A stretch of 64,000 nt of DNA, from positions 10,785,001 to 10,849,000 of the forward strand of contig OX387197.1 in NCBI GenBank assembly GCA_947561715.1, written 5' to 3'. Made by a program: the position numbers and the translations under genes. Under the pieces are notes generated by a model that worked only from the letters and a program-made list of their open reading frames with translations, made no database searches and had not been told where the DNA came from. Source of the DNA: Ascidia mentula. Its lineage: Eukaryota > Chordata > Ascidiacea > Phlebobranchia > Ascidiidae. Positions 12,276 through 23,749 of the stretch are shown here, one piece after another; within the stretch, counting starts at the first letter, position 1; each line of letters begins with the position of its first letter.

Positions 12276-14834
12276 TCATCCTAAACATTCTTTGGTTTGG
12301 GAGGCGTGCCACCAGTCGTATATCGATTCGAATCGGTATTGCTTGATCGGTCTATTACTCGGATAGCTGGCATTGCGGGTGTTATATATTTCAGCAAAAG
12401 GTCGGTGATCGTCAGGCGATACACCGTACATTGTTCGACAAAGTTGACAAAAGCCAATATGTCGGCCGTACGGAAACAAATCATAGGGGTCCATAGTCCT
12501 CCACGCCAGATATGCGGCGTACGCAGTTGCGTTTTTATCTAAATAATCGAGATATTCTACTAGTTTCTTCGCCGTCGGGAAATCATCCACGTGAATAAAG
12601 GAATGTGGAGGGGCGATTGCTTCGTATTCTTCTTTGGCCGCGCCCATGACCACAGGAACCACGCCTGCCGCCAATGCATTAATTTCGAACTTTTCGGTGA
12701 TGTAGTCGGTGCAGTGGATGGCGTTTTCAAACGACATGTAAAACTTGTAGGGTTCGAGAAACCGGAAGAACTCCGGTGTATTCCGCTTAGGAGTTGATCC
12801 GGATTTTGGAAAACATCTACCAAATCGCTCCAGTTTTAATCCGTTGTCGACAAGTTCTTGGGCAAAAGTTATTCTTCTTTTTGCGTTTGAACCTGTCCCG
12901 CAGTTGCTTACCATCCAGGCGGCAACTTTGCTTTTACGCAGCAGGAGTTTATCAAGATTATTTTCAATACCTCCAAAACGTGTTTTTACTAGATTGACGA
13001 TGCTGATGTTGCCGAACCATATCCACACAGGATTGTAAAATGTCGAGTCTCGTCTATGTAATCACTGAATTTTTATTGTTGGATAAAATAAATCGAATAT
13101 ATAAGCTATAAAATAAAAAACACGATTTTGCCATAAAAACCATTAAAAAAATCCACAGCGGTCATGGAAATGGCGGATCACGTATTACATAACAGTCACC
13201 TGAAGCTAAGAGTAGCATTGAAGAAACCATTTGGATAAAGCTTAAACCGTTGTGGGTCGCCACCCTTGGCAATGGAAGGTCCCTCCATACTCCACCAAAC
13301 GTACAACTGATCTTCTCTCCTAGTTAAAGGAAAAGCAAAATGCAATCAAGATACTCGTTTGTTAATTTGATTACTTGCCGTTGAATTTAAATACATTAAT
13401 TTTTTGCGTTACCTTTGGTCTTGGGTTGGTGCGTTTTTTGGATGAGATGGCCATTCAATGAGAACCGATCCTGTGTTTGGGTCAGTAATCTGAAAAGTTT
13501 GGAAAGAAAATAACGTAAAGTGGATGACATCAAAATAACACCTTCCATAGGTGCAGAAAGCACAATGGAAGCCACATATGTGTCAACCTATAAGCACGGT
13601 TTCGTCATTTCGAAAGGTGATATTTTGTGAGGAAAGTGACTTAGTTGAATCTTGTTTTAGCTTCAAATTTACTCTTTTTCGTTGTTGATTTTGTTACAAC
13701 TTTTTGACAACAAAAGACTTGTTTATTACAAGTAAGTTTTTGTGATAACTGGTAAAAATATATTTGCGTAACATAAGCCCAATTTAGCAATGCATTAGGA
13801 AGCACTATGTCAGGGTTTCTCAACTGGGAGTTCATTAAACCCTAAGGATCCACAACCACTCTATAGAAATGGGCACAATACTTCTCCAAACAATGATACT
13901 TTCAAGGATGAAGTGCATTTTGTGTAGGGTCACTACTAACGCAAAGGTCTTTGCATATTTTTCAGTGGTAATGGGGTCCACAGAGTTAAAAAATTCCCAA
14001 TAGGTCGTGGACCCGAAGGAGTTAAAAAACCCTGCACTAAATCGTGTGGCAAACTTTTTGTTTGTCTCTTGTGATGTGGCAGTCTCCGCAAACGTTGGCA
14101 GGTCCTGCAGTCTTCCTACTAAACCATGAAACGCTGTCCCACAAAAGAATGTGCTGTTGAAAAAACAACGCGGATAATAATACGCCGAAGCAAAAAACAC
14201 TTTAGTACTGTTGTTGGAGCTTTTGATTTAAAAATATTACATCAGCTTTTGCAACTCAACGTTACTTGGGAAAATAAAAAGGCGGTAAGAATTCAATATG
14301 TTAATTCATTTGATGCGATAAATGTGCATTCAGTAGGGCAATGACTACACTACCCTGTTAGGTTACATAAAAGGTAAATGTATACTGCCTTTTACCCGAC
14401 TGCTGATGCCGAAATGATTAACGAACTGCTGTCCAAACAAACCCTTTGAGACTGGTCGTTACAGCAAGACTACAATTCATTGGCCTATATATTTATCGTT
14501 ACAAAATACACGAATGGAAGTTACATGAAAGATTGAATATAGGTTTATCAGCTTTGCTCGCGTTGCTTACTTTGGCTGAAAGCTGTGGAAGCTGCTCTTT
14601 GCTTGAAGATAGCGTGACCAATGATGTAACCACGTCAGTTGTAATTGTCATGTCCACTTTCACCATTTCGGTGGTAGGATGTTGTTCAACTGATGTATGA
14701 GCTAATTTCTTTACTCCATACCTGTCTGTTTGGTAGCTTGCATAGATAACTAATAATAAACAAGCCCCAAACAGCAAGTAAAGAACTAAGTGGAGGTTTA
14801 TGCCAGTACTACTGCCTGAAGGGCCGTTGGCCAT
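12276..14834 (-). CDS. GT10 alpha-1,3-fucosyltransferase, copy B
   Basis: Five exons, read right to left: 14834-14571, 14153-14055, 13489-13413, 13319-13200, 13053-12276; 1338 bases, 445 aa. Exons 2-5 have exactly the lengths of copy A (99, 77, 120, 778). Exon 1 is unrelated in sequence but has the same role: MANGPSGSS, then a signal anchor (LHLVLYLLFGACLLLVIYAS) and a Thr/Ser-rich stem ending at AAA|GTAAGC. Exon 2 carries ILLWDSVSW, exon 5 the GT10 signature FYMSFENAIHCTDYITEKF. In exon 5 the protein differs from copy A at only a few residues (for example GAAK versus GAAR, PYD versus PYE). Exon 1 to 3 divergence implies an old duplication, with later homogenisation of the 3' half. An upstream in-frame start at 14906 is possible but would place a long stretch before the anchor. 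Confidence 0.88.
13809..14036. mobile_element. hAT-type non-autonomous element (MITE) in an intron of fucosyltransferase B
   Basis: About 230 bases with imperfect terminal inverted repeats: cagggtttctcaactggg at the left and its counterpart ending aaaaaaccctg at the right. CAGGG...CCCTG ends with CTCAA-type wording are usual for hAT elements. The flanks cactatgt and cactaaat resemble a worn 8-bp target duplication, the length hAT elements make. It holds no coding capacity. Confidence 0.5.
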
Positions 14835-15340
14835 TTTGTATCCTAAATGTATCAAACTGGTAAGTACGTCTGCTGACTGAACTACTCTTAGGAAACATAT
14901 GCCCAATCAACAAACAAAACACACTTTGTTACAAATTGTATCAACTGACTGGTTGCTGTAAGCACAGTATTTTGCAGCATGGGCTCTAATGCGGCTACGC
15001 TACCTCCCACTTCTCCTACATTTCCTGAAACGACCACCGTCATTTCGGCGATATGGATATTGGTAAAGACAGAAATTATTTCATGCAATAGTGAACACGA
15101 CTTCAAACGATTGTGTTCACACAAATTATGCATTAAATCATTACAAAAAAACAAAAATCAGTTGTGAAAACAAACATTTTAATCAACAAGGTCTCCAATA
15201 TTTTCAAAACAATATCTATATGCTCACGGCGCGGCAAGCGCCAAAAATACGCGAATGCTGGGATTCACACAGCGTGACCGCTGTCAAAAACCCATTTCGT
15301 TAGGATATACTTTATAGGTGTTCAAAGAACGCAATGGCAA

Positions 15341-15787
15341 TGTAGATTCTCGCCGCCATTTTTGGTTACGGGTGTTGGCCTTAACTACGTAATAATGCGT
15401 ACGTATATCACTGCCTTTGTGCGCCATTACAGTGCCATTGTCTTGGTCTGATGGCGGGCTTTCATTTCGTTAGTTGAGTTGTTGTGTTTGGTTGTGCTGC
15501 ATGTGCTTTGTTTAATGTTCTGTTTTTGTAGATTATTTTTGAATAGGGAGGCGGTTAACATAATTAACGCTCATTATTTGAATGCACAAAGAAGTTAAGG
15601 CTTGCCTTACGTCACAGATCGGTAAGTTTGCTGGCTAGTTGTGTGGCGCTGTGTTGTAAGTCGTGACATGTACAAATCTTGTGTTACAGAAAACCGCGTT
15701 ATTTTGCGTGACGCGCGTCTTTTGATTTGACAATAAACAACGAGCACTGGCAGTTTGACAAGTGTTGCCCGAGGGTCCGGCGTAACA
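15341..15787 (+). repeat. 5' LTR of the BEL/Pao fossil
   Basis: 447 bases, TG...CA ends, near-identical to 18441-18890. Confidence 0.85.
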
Positions 15788-18440
15788 TCGTATTCGAACC
15801 TTCCTTGACGGTGAGTCTTTTGTCAACTCGACATTTGCGAACTCTTTGGTCGTTCGGTGGATGAAAACATGGATCCTGCCGAGGACAAACCGAACCCTGA
15901 CGATAGAGTGAATCAATGGGTGGAAATCATGGATGCAAACATCCGAGGCCGTTCACTGTAGTACGTCGGCTCCAGTATTAATGGGCCCGAGTTCGTATCA
16001 CCGAACATCTGGACCCAGCAGCATTGCTTCAACAACGAGCTCTCTTCGCATGCTTAGATTTAAAGAGAGCAAAGTGAAGCTGCAGCTCGCTTAAGTCGAG
16101 GCTCGACAAGAGCGAGGGCGTAGAGATGAAGAAGAAGCGAGAAAAAAAGCTAGAACGAGAGCTCGAGGAAAGAGAATTACGTGCGAAGAGAGAGCTGGAA
16201 GAAAAAAAATCCGCACTCGAGCGCGAACTAGCCGAGAGGGAATCCAACCGAAAACTTGAACTTGCTTAGGTCGAATTCGAGGCTTGGGAAGAAGCATCCA
16301 ATGATAGGAGATCATGTCCTGGGATTCAACACCCTGGCTTTTCTGGATCTCCGGCGCCTCTTATAGACAGTTCTGGAACTAGCAAACCAGAGGGAGTCGT
16401 AAAAGCACAGCCGACCACCAACCCTCAGGTGGATTGCGGTGATCTTCGATGGCCTACAGCCGGGCAACCATGGAAACCGAGCCAATATCATGAACCTGCA
16501 CGAGCTGGACCATCACCATACAACGGACTACCCAACTTGACAGATGAACGACCTGTTCAACGTAACTGACGTGGTCAACCGGAGGTTGGTGAGCGATTTC
16601 TTCCAAAACCTCTTGTCGAGAAATTTGACGGGGATCCTATGGATTATTGAGGTTTTGTTAATCGTTACCAACTTCATAAAGCGGACAGGGTCGGTTCGTA
16701 CGGCCTAAAACTCATTTATTTGTTGCAACACTGAACCGATGCCTGGGATCGCAACACATGGTTCGCGATTGCGGAAGTGCAACGCATTGCGGCAAGGACG
16801 GATGTCGTAGCATCAATCTCCACGCGGTACTTCTCAACTCGAAGTGGACTGAAAAGTCTCAAATGGAAGAGAAACCAAACGTTACACAGTATGAGCGCCG
16901 ACTGTACGTACTCCTCGTCGGTGCCGGAAATGTTAAAACGTGCTCCCGCTTATCTCTATATTGTACCCGTACGCGTCAGTAACGGGAAATGCGAAGTTGA
17001 AACGTATATGCTCTACTCCAGGGGTTCCCTATCGGGGGTGCTCGTACCTCTTGGGGGTACGAGATTGAACATCAAGGGGTACGAAGATGGCCGGGCGGGG
17101 ACATGTCCAAGACGCCGACAGCCCATCGGAACGAAAGTACATTTATTCGGAGCGCGATCGTCACCGAGCTGTGCAACGTTTTGTTTGCGTCAAACCGCCA
17201 AAGAGCACGGGAAGTTCTTTGATCCGCGAGTGGCAAGTGTCGTCCGAAACAACTTCTACCCGCGGATGACACGGCCGGGATAAGATTGATCGAGGACCTG
17301 CGAAACCTGTTGACAGCGGGTGGTTTTAAATTGACAAAATGGATATCAACAAAGCAGTAGTGGAATCGGTGCCACACGAAGAAAGGGCTAAAGCTGTACA
17401 GGACGTCACGCTTCTTGGTCAAGTGCAGGAAAGAGTCTTCGGGATCGGTTGGAACGTTGCTAACGATGATATCAGGTTTAATGCCGATTTGCCTGACAAA
17501 CCTCTGTCCCGCCGCGGAATGCTTGCCATAACAAATTCACTGTTCGACCCACTAGGGTTTGTTGCCCCGGTGGTTGTACTTAAAGCTCGACTGGTTTACC
17601 GAGATCTGTGCCAACAGAAGCTCGATTGGGACGAGGAAGTCCATTGAACAATTCGCTCGCGTTGGAAAAGGTGGAGCGACAGCTTGGTTCGACTCCACGA
17701 CATGAAGATCCCCGTTCGTTGCAACGTGTTTTGGACGGATTCCTCAATCCTCCTGCAGTCATTGAACGCCGACAGCAAATGTTTTGGGAACGGATGATAC
17801 GCTCCGTTTGAAGAATTTTGGCGATACTCCTCCCCAAGAAGCCTTTGGATGACAGTATTCTCCATACGCTGTTACTGGAGGCCGAAAACATCGTGAATTC
17901 GAGGCCACTGACCGACGTTCCACTGGAAGCTGAAGAGGGTCTGCCCCTCACCCCGAATCATTTGCTGAAGATCAATCCGAGCGTTGGACTGCCACCTACC
18001 GTGACAGCGCCAACCGACTGTTACATTCGCCGCCGTTATAGGGCTGTACAATTTCTAGCCGACGAGTTTTGGCGTCGCTGGGTGCGAGAATACCCACGTT
18101 CAATCATGTCGAGGCAAAAGTGGCATGACAAAAGGAAAACCTTTCTATAAACGACATCGTTCTAGTGATGAATCACAACACTCCCCGGGAGCAATGGCCT
18201 CTGGGTCGAGTTCGAAGCTTGTTTCATGAAAAGCACGAAGTTGTCAGGAGTGTGGAGGTGACTACGATGGCTGGGGTTGTACGACGACCAATGCCAAACT
18301 TTGCGTGATTATGCGCGCAGACGGAGATGAACACGACGGAGAAGGACTCTAAAGAAATGTACGCCTCGCTGGAATCTTTTGTGAATGTAAAAAATTGGAT
18401 TCGCATTTTATGATGCTCCTTCCATTTTGCCGGAGGAGGA

Positions 18441-18890
18441 TGTAGATTCTCGCCGCCATTTTTGGTTATGGGTGTTGGCCTTAACTACGTAATAATGCGT
18501 ACGTACGTCACTGCCTTTGTGTGTCATTACAGTGCCGTTGTCTTGGTCTGATGGCGGGCTTTCTTTTCGTTAGTTGAGTTGTTGTGTTTGGTTGTGCTGC
18601 ATGTGCTTTGTTTAATCTTCTGTTTTTGTAGATTATTTTTGAGTAGGGAGCGGTTAACATAATTAACGCTCATTATTTGAATGCACAAAGAAGTCAAGGC
18701 TTGCCTTACGTCACAGTTCGGTAAGTTTGCTGGCTAGTTGTGTGGCGCTGTGTTGTAAGTCGTGACATGTACAAATCTTGTGTTGCAGAAAACCGCGTTA
18801 TTTTGCGTGACGCGCGTCTTTTGACTTTGACAATAAACTGTACGAGCACTGGCAGTTGGGCAAGCGTTGCCCGAGGTTGCGGCGTTAACA
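18441..18890 (+). repeat. 3' LTR of the BEL/Pao fossil
   Basis: 450 bases, followed directly by the GGCAA target duplication. Confidence 0.85.
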
Positions 18891-19344
18891 GGCAATGTGA
18901 TCTACATGTTCTAAGCCTACTCTACGTCAATTTTTTAAAAAATTCTATGGCCCGGAACATTTTCAAGTTGGTCCTTGTATGCAGCGCCGCAAGACCTTGT
19001 TGATTGTCATATCGCAACCAAATGGGTTTGACGGTGGTCACGCTGTGTAAATTCCAGCATGTGCGTTGTTCGTCAAAGCGTAGACAGCGAGCAATTGCGG
19101 CGCTGCACACAAGGACCAACTTGAAAATGTTCCGATCCAAATAATTTTTTTGCCGCGCCGTGAGTATAGATATTGTTTTAAAAATATTGGAGACCTTGTT
19201 GATTGAAATGTTTATTTGTACAACTGATTTTTGTAATGAGTTAATGCATAATTTGTGTGAACACAATCGTTTGAAGTCGTGTTCATTGATGTGTGAAACA
19301 GTTTCTGTCTTTACCAACATCCATATCGCCGAAATGACAGTGGT

Positions 19345-21755
19345 TTGTTACGGTTAAACAAACATCACTGTGAAGCAGATAAAAAAACGCGATATGGCAG
19401 ACAAGCTCGGTGGGGGATTGACGAAATCGTTCATTTCAGGAACTTCGCTTTGCTGTTCTCGAAACTCGCGTCGCTGAAATTCTAAGCAATAAAAACGTTT
19501 CCGCGTAACTTTACGTCCGAGAGTTTGTAAATATGTTCGGCTTTTGACTGAGAATGCTGCCTTTTGTCGTTTGTTAATTGATTACTATTAGATTGGTCAT
19601 ATTGTGCATTGGAATAACCGCGCAACAAACCACAAAGTGACTGAAATTTGGATAGTTTGAATACTTTCTAGCTTTTGTATGGACAGATAAATGTGCTGTC
19701 AAAGGATAAAGTTTTGTACCGCTCAGAAGTCCTGCATCGAATATCCTTTCCAACATAAAAGCAAGTTTAATCCAAAGTGAAATATAGGACAACGTGTGGG
19801 CGCTCCTATACAGAAACTCGCCAGATACCTGAGTACACAAAGGCTGTACGATGTGACGCAATTGCCGTAGGCCTAAGTGGAAACGAAAAAGTGATTTTGT
19901 AAATGCTTAAGGCAAAGGTTTTTCCGAAGATCTACGTGTTTCCTTTAAAAGTGGGTGGCACTTGCATTGAAAATTTTCTTCGTTTGGGTTCCATGTTTGC
20001 CAGAAATAAAGGTTTATCTTTCATAGCCTGTTACCTATAGCATGTTAACAATTTCGAGGAAGTGTGTGTGTCGGTATTATTCGAATAACAAATGAGGTTA
20101 TTGGTTAAATAACAATACTAGCAATGTGTGCAAAAGTGCCACCGGCAGTGCTCAGTGAGGTTTACTAGCGGGGGGGTTAAAGTGCATATGACACGTAAAA
20201 ATTAAACATGGTAATAATCAAACTAAGAGATGTTCATAACTTTAGAACATTTCTGGCGAATAAAGTAGCTTGATACGACGACTGGTTTCTGAGATACAGC
20301 TGATCAAAGTCGCACTTTTACCGCTGCGAACGAAATCGTGCGAAAGCGAGATATTGTTGCATGACGTCATAGAAGGCGTTTCTGTCGTGCGCGAGTGCTG
20401 GCAGCAAGCCTTATGCGTAGGAATGGAAGACATTGCAAAACTGGTTTAAGCATATTATTGCAATAAACAGGGGACAAAAAGTGAACAAGTGCAATAAACG
20501 GATTTTGATGTTAATTTAAGCTGAAGACAGACGGCCGCTGTTCGACCCATTATGTCTTATTTAGTTGTGTAATAATAAAACAGTTACTGGGACAGGATGT
20601 TCTTGTTGTTACAGCGTTTATGATCGCTAACGTGATACATGAACTTTTGAAAACACGACAGAGACAAACCGTTAGTTTAGCATTGTCGTTTTGTCCACTC
20701 ACAGTAATGTCATGTGGTCTTCCTTTAATTAGGAACAAATAACCCTTTGATTCGTGACGTCACAATGAAAAATTGTGTCTAACTCATTGGTCATAACAGA
20801 ACAATTCCCCCAACAATGTTAAAAAGTAGCCTACAATAATTGTAGCGTACATGTGAACATGCCCTGAGATTTATCTGTAATATTCTCTTGTTCTACGTAC
20901 TAAGTATATACCTCGGAATTTGTAAAATATGTTTTGTATTGCTGAAAAGAGTTTTTATTGAGCTTTGTAACGGTGACAGTTGCTTTTCCTATTGACATGT
21001 GGAAAGTTGAGACAATTTACAATTCATAAGTTTTATTTATATTAGCATCAATCCAAGTGATTAAATAGTGGAAATTTGACAGTGACTTTTTTGGAAGTTT
21101 CCGAAATTGACAATACATTGTGATGTTTCGTGTGTAGTGTAGTTTTCTGAAATAGAACACGCATCTATACGTGCGTTTAAAGTTTTGTCGTCTTAAAAAA
21201 GGTTTGTGGAACATATGTTTAAATAGAGATCAGTTAGGTTTCAAAAGTTAATCCCGGAACATTAGCATTAACATGAATTACGCCACCAACTACACAAATA
21301 TTATATTTAAGCTTAATTTGTCAATAAAAACATAATAACCATTCTTTTGCATTTCAAACAATTTACTTCAAATGTTTGTCGTATTCATAAAAGGAATATT
21401 TTGCAGTTTTCGTTTAAATTTATCGACAGACATTTGTTATTTAAAAAGGAATGTTTCACCGTTACCTTTTGGCTAAAAGAGCGTTCCATTTGTGGTCAGT
21501 AAAATGTATGACGTAATTCCTTGTTTCAGGACACTTGACGTAAAATTCTATTCTCTCTGCTGCAGTCCAAAGGGGGTAAGTTTTGGGGGATTTACCTTTG
21601 TTATTTTCTAGAACGTGATTACGTGACGTCTTGCACGATGTTGCCCAATTTGACCCCACTTATATAACAGTTCCGCATTAAGAGTTGCGACAAGTTTCTG
21701 TGTTCTTTAAGGCATTTGTATGATTCTTATGTGTCAACGTGGACTTTAGGGCACC
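19345..21755. other. Gene-free region with a dispersed repeat
   Basis: No exon with splice sites was recognised on either strand. It contains the TTAA-type repeat copy at 20177-20775 and, near the right edge, the promoter of the D-aspartate oxidase gene with a TATA-like stretch (ttatataacag) around 21659-21669. Confidence 0.45.
20177..20775 (-). repeat. Dispersed repeat copy 1 (TTAA-type element)
   Basis: Most of 20242-20775 matches 62690-63215 in the opposite orientation (for example tgctgccagcactcgcgcacgac on the minus strand and the run around gtttgtctctgtcgt). The left end TTAAAGTGCATATGACACG also starts copy 2 at 62367 but on the same strand, so that motif behaves as a terminal inverted repeat. 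No coding capacity. The TTAA start suggests a piggyBac-like MITE; inference. Confidence 0.5.
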
Positions 21756-21914
21756 ATGTCTAGCGAGCTATGTAAAGTTGGCATAAATCTTTCCTTGAAA
21801 GTTGTTAATAATTTACCAGCATGCTTGGGCAAACAAAGTTGGCCAAACTTTGCCAATGTTTTTCCGACCAGTAAGCAAGTTAACTTTGTCACAACTAGTA
21901 CATGCAACACAGGT

Positions 21915-23463
21915 ATGAAGCCAAAGATTTGTGTTGTTGGGGGAGGAGTTATTGGATTGTCAAGTGCTTATAAAATCTTGCAAGATACTCCCAATGCATC
22001 TGTGAGTACTTTTCCACAGAAAATTATCAATCTAACATCCAGTTGTTTGTATAGCTAAAGTAATGGCTGCCTATCACACTTTATTTAATTTTAGTGTTAT
22101 TTTAAGGTCTAGGTCTAATTGATTTTAATAAGCCTACACTAAAACAACTATTATTATTGTGCAGGTAACTGTCTTTTCGGAAAAGTTTTCACCGAATACA
22201 ACTGCAGACATATCTGCTGGATTTATATTTCCATATGCCTGTGGTGGAGATCAAAAATTGCTTGGTCATTGGTTTAAACTGACATTAGATCGACTTTGTC
22301 AACTTTTTAAGAGGGATGATGCATTTGAAATCGGTTAGTGAAAAAAATTACACTTATTCATTTTTCTAATTTGCCAAACAAAAGGGTTTTTAAAATATTT
22401 ATCAAATATTTTACCAATTTGTCTTTATTTGTTTGTGTGATGCAGGAATTGCCCCACTCCCAGGTTATTTGGTGGAGGCAGAAATTCCTGAATCAGTTCC
22501 AGACAACTTTCCTGATTTTAGACTTGTGAGTGAACAAGAAAAAGACTTATATGTGCACCGCAATGAGGTTACGCATCATTTGACCACCTACACTTGCGAG
22601 TGTTCCAAGTACCTGCCTTGGTTAATGAAACAAATAGAAGATCTTGGTAAGTTTGGAGATATTGATTGGTACGTAGCTGTTATTATTGAGGATGCCAACT
22701 TTTTCCAAGGTGGAAGTTTAATCCAGAAGCGGATAAACAGCTTTGATGATGTTTCTGAATTTGACATTGTGGTGAACTGCACAGGCATTGAGGCAAATAA
22801 ATTAATTTCCAATGATGACATGATTCCTGATCGTGGACAGGTACCTTTAGTCTCTTAAGTGGTAACCAGACCTTGGATTAGCTCCCTTTTTTGACAGATC
22901 ATACTTGTCAAGGCTCCTTGGGTAAAAAACTTTCTACTGTATGGAGATGACACATACATTTTACCCCGTCTCACAGATGTTGTGCTTGGGGGCACTCATC
23001 AAATGGGTAAGATGGTGATTGTAATAGTGTCATGTGTTGTTGAGTAACCACAGAGTGACTTATATCTTATGACACACCTGTCGCTTGTTGTCAGGCAACT
23101 ACAGCTTGGAAGTAGATGAGTTTGACAGAAAAGATATCTTTGCAAGATGTTGTAAACTGATGCCCAGTCTAAAGTATAGTGAAGTGATAGGGTCCGAGGT
23201 TGGTCTTCGCCCAAGGCGTTCAAGTGTCAGGTAAGTGGTGTCAACTAATACTGTTTTGTAAGGTGTTTTTGTCGCTTTCACCATCCATCTTTTTCCAATG
23301 CAGACTTGAACTTGTCAAAACAAATATCGGAAATAAATCTGTGGCAATAGTTCACAATTACGGCCATGGGGGTTCTGGTGTCACTATACATTGGGGTTGT
23401 GCCATTCAAACAAGTGACCTTGTGAAAGATTACCTTGCTAAAGATTTCTCACCAAAGTTGTAG
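21915..23463 (+). CDS. DDO: D-aspartate oxidase (D-amino-acid oxidase family)
   Basis: Seven exons: 21915-22001, 22165-22333, 22446-22646, 22710-22840, 22898-23006, 23095-23230, 23304-23463; 993 bases, 330 aa, the usual size. FAD-dependent flavoenzyme that deaminates D-aspartate or other D-amino acids in peroxisomes. The N-terminus has the dinucleotide-binding GxGxxG ([13 protein letters not shown]). Then come the family's VVNCTG block, [10 protein letters not shown] with the substrate-carboxylate arginine, and the C-terminal [18 protein letters not shown] signature. The C-terminus is PKL, near but not identical to the peroxisomal SKL signal. An ATG at 21756 would add 53 residues with no counterpart in the family, so I chose 21915; an acceptor-like acacag two bases before this ATG would also suit SL trans-splicing, known in tunicates. 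DAO rather than DDO cannot be fully excluded. Confidence 0.85.
22647..22709 (+). other. 63-base in-frame, stop-free intron in DDO
   Basis: Begins gtaagt and ends ttttccaag. The flanks join as IEDLG|GSLIQ to give the usual family sequence, while reading through adds 21 foreign residues without a stop. It is therefore an intron that would stay hidden in a plain ORF scan. Confidence 0.7.
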
Positions 23464-23743
23464 TTGCAATTTACTTCGCGTGTTCTAAAAAGCCTTCAAT
23501 CAATGTGTTTAACCAAACGTTAATCTGTGCAATAGTTTTTGCCATATTTGTGCAAAGGCAAGTGTGAAAGAATAACTATTAATAGAAAACCAAAAGTGTC
23601 TCCCAAATTGTTTTCTAAAACTGTAGATTGTTTGTCATTTTAACGTGTCTGTAATGGGTAAAGGAGATCCAAACAGTTATAATATTGTTCCCCGTTTTGA
23701 AATGTTTCAGATATATCGATGTTACCTTGTGTTGCAAAAAAAG

Positions 23744-23749
23744 CAATAA
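23744..23749 (+). terminator. Poly(A) signal of DDO
   Basis: AATAAA about 280 bases after the stop codon at 23461-23463. Confidence 0.45.

Larger units (their letters stand above)
15341..18890 (+). mobile_element. Fossil BEL/Pao LTR retrotransposon
   Basis: Two direct LTRs, 15341-15787 and 18441-18890, begin TGTAGATTCT and end AACA; a 5-base target duplication (GGCAA) flanks the whole at 15336-15340 and 18891-18895. The LTRs differ at only a modest number of positions, so the insertion is fairly young. Inside, remnants of a charged gag-like region (about 16080-16270), a BEL/Pao polymerase block (about 17339-17647) and an integrase-end block (about 17818-18150) can be recognised. At 3.5 kb it is about half the usual family length and the coding part is broken in many places. 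It sits within the inverted-repeat element. Confidence 0.85.
15033..19344. mobile_element. Long inverted-repeat (foldback) element split by a BEL/Pao insertion
   Basis: The arm at about 15033-15330 recurs in reverse orientation at about 19000-19344. Shared landmarks are gtcatttcggcgatatgga near the outer edges, the block acgacttcaaacgattgtgttcac, and ggtctccaatatttt further in. A second, tighter hairpin lies in the right half (18958-18992 against 19094-19135). Without the retroelement between 15341 and 18890 the unit would be about 750 bases. No transposase gene is visible, so this is a non-autonomous element or a remnant. It begins about 200 bases upstream of the start codon of fucosyltransferase B. 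Confidence 0.55.

Noticed and set aside
17020-17085. Second small element inside the BEL/Pao fossil
   Set aside because: Wording like a hAT end (aggggttccc) is present, but no matching second end or target duplication was seen.
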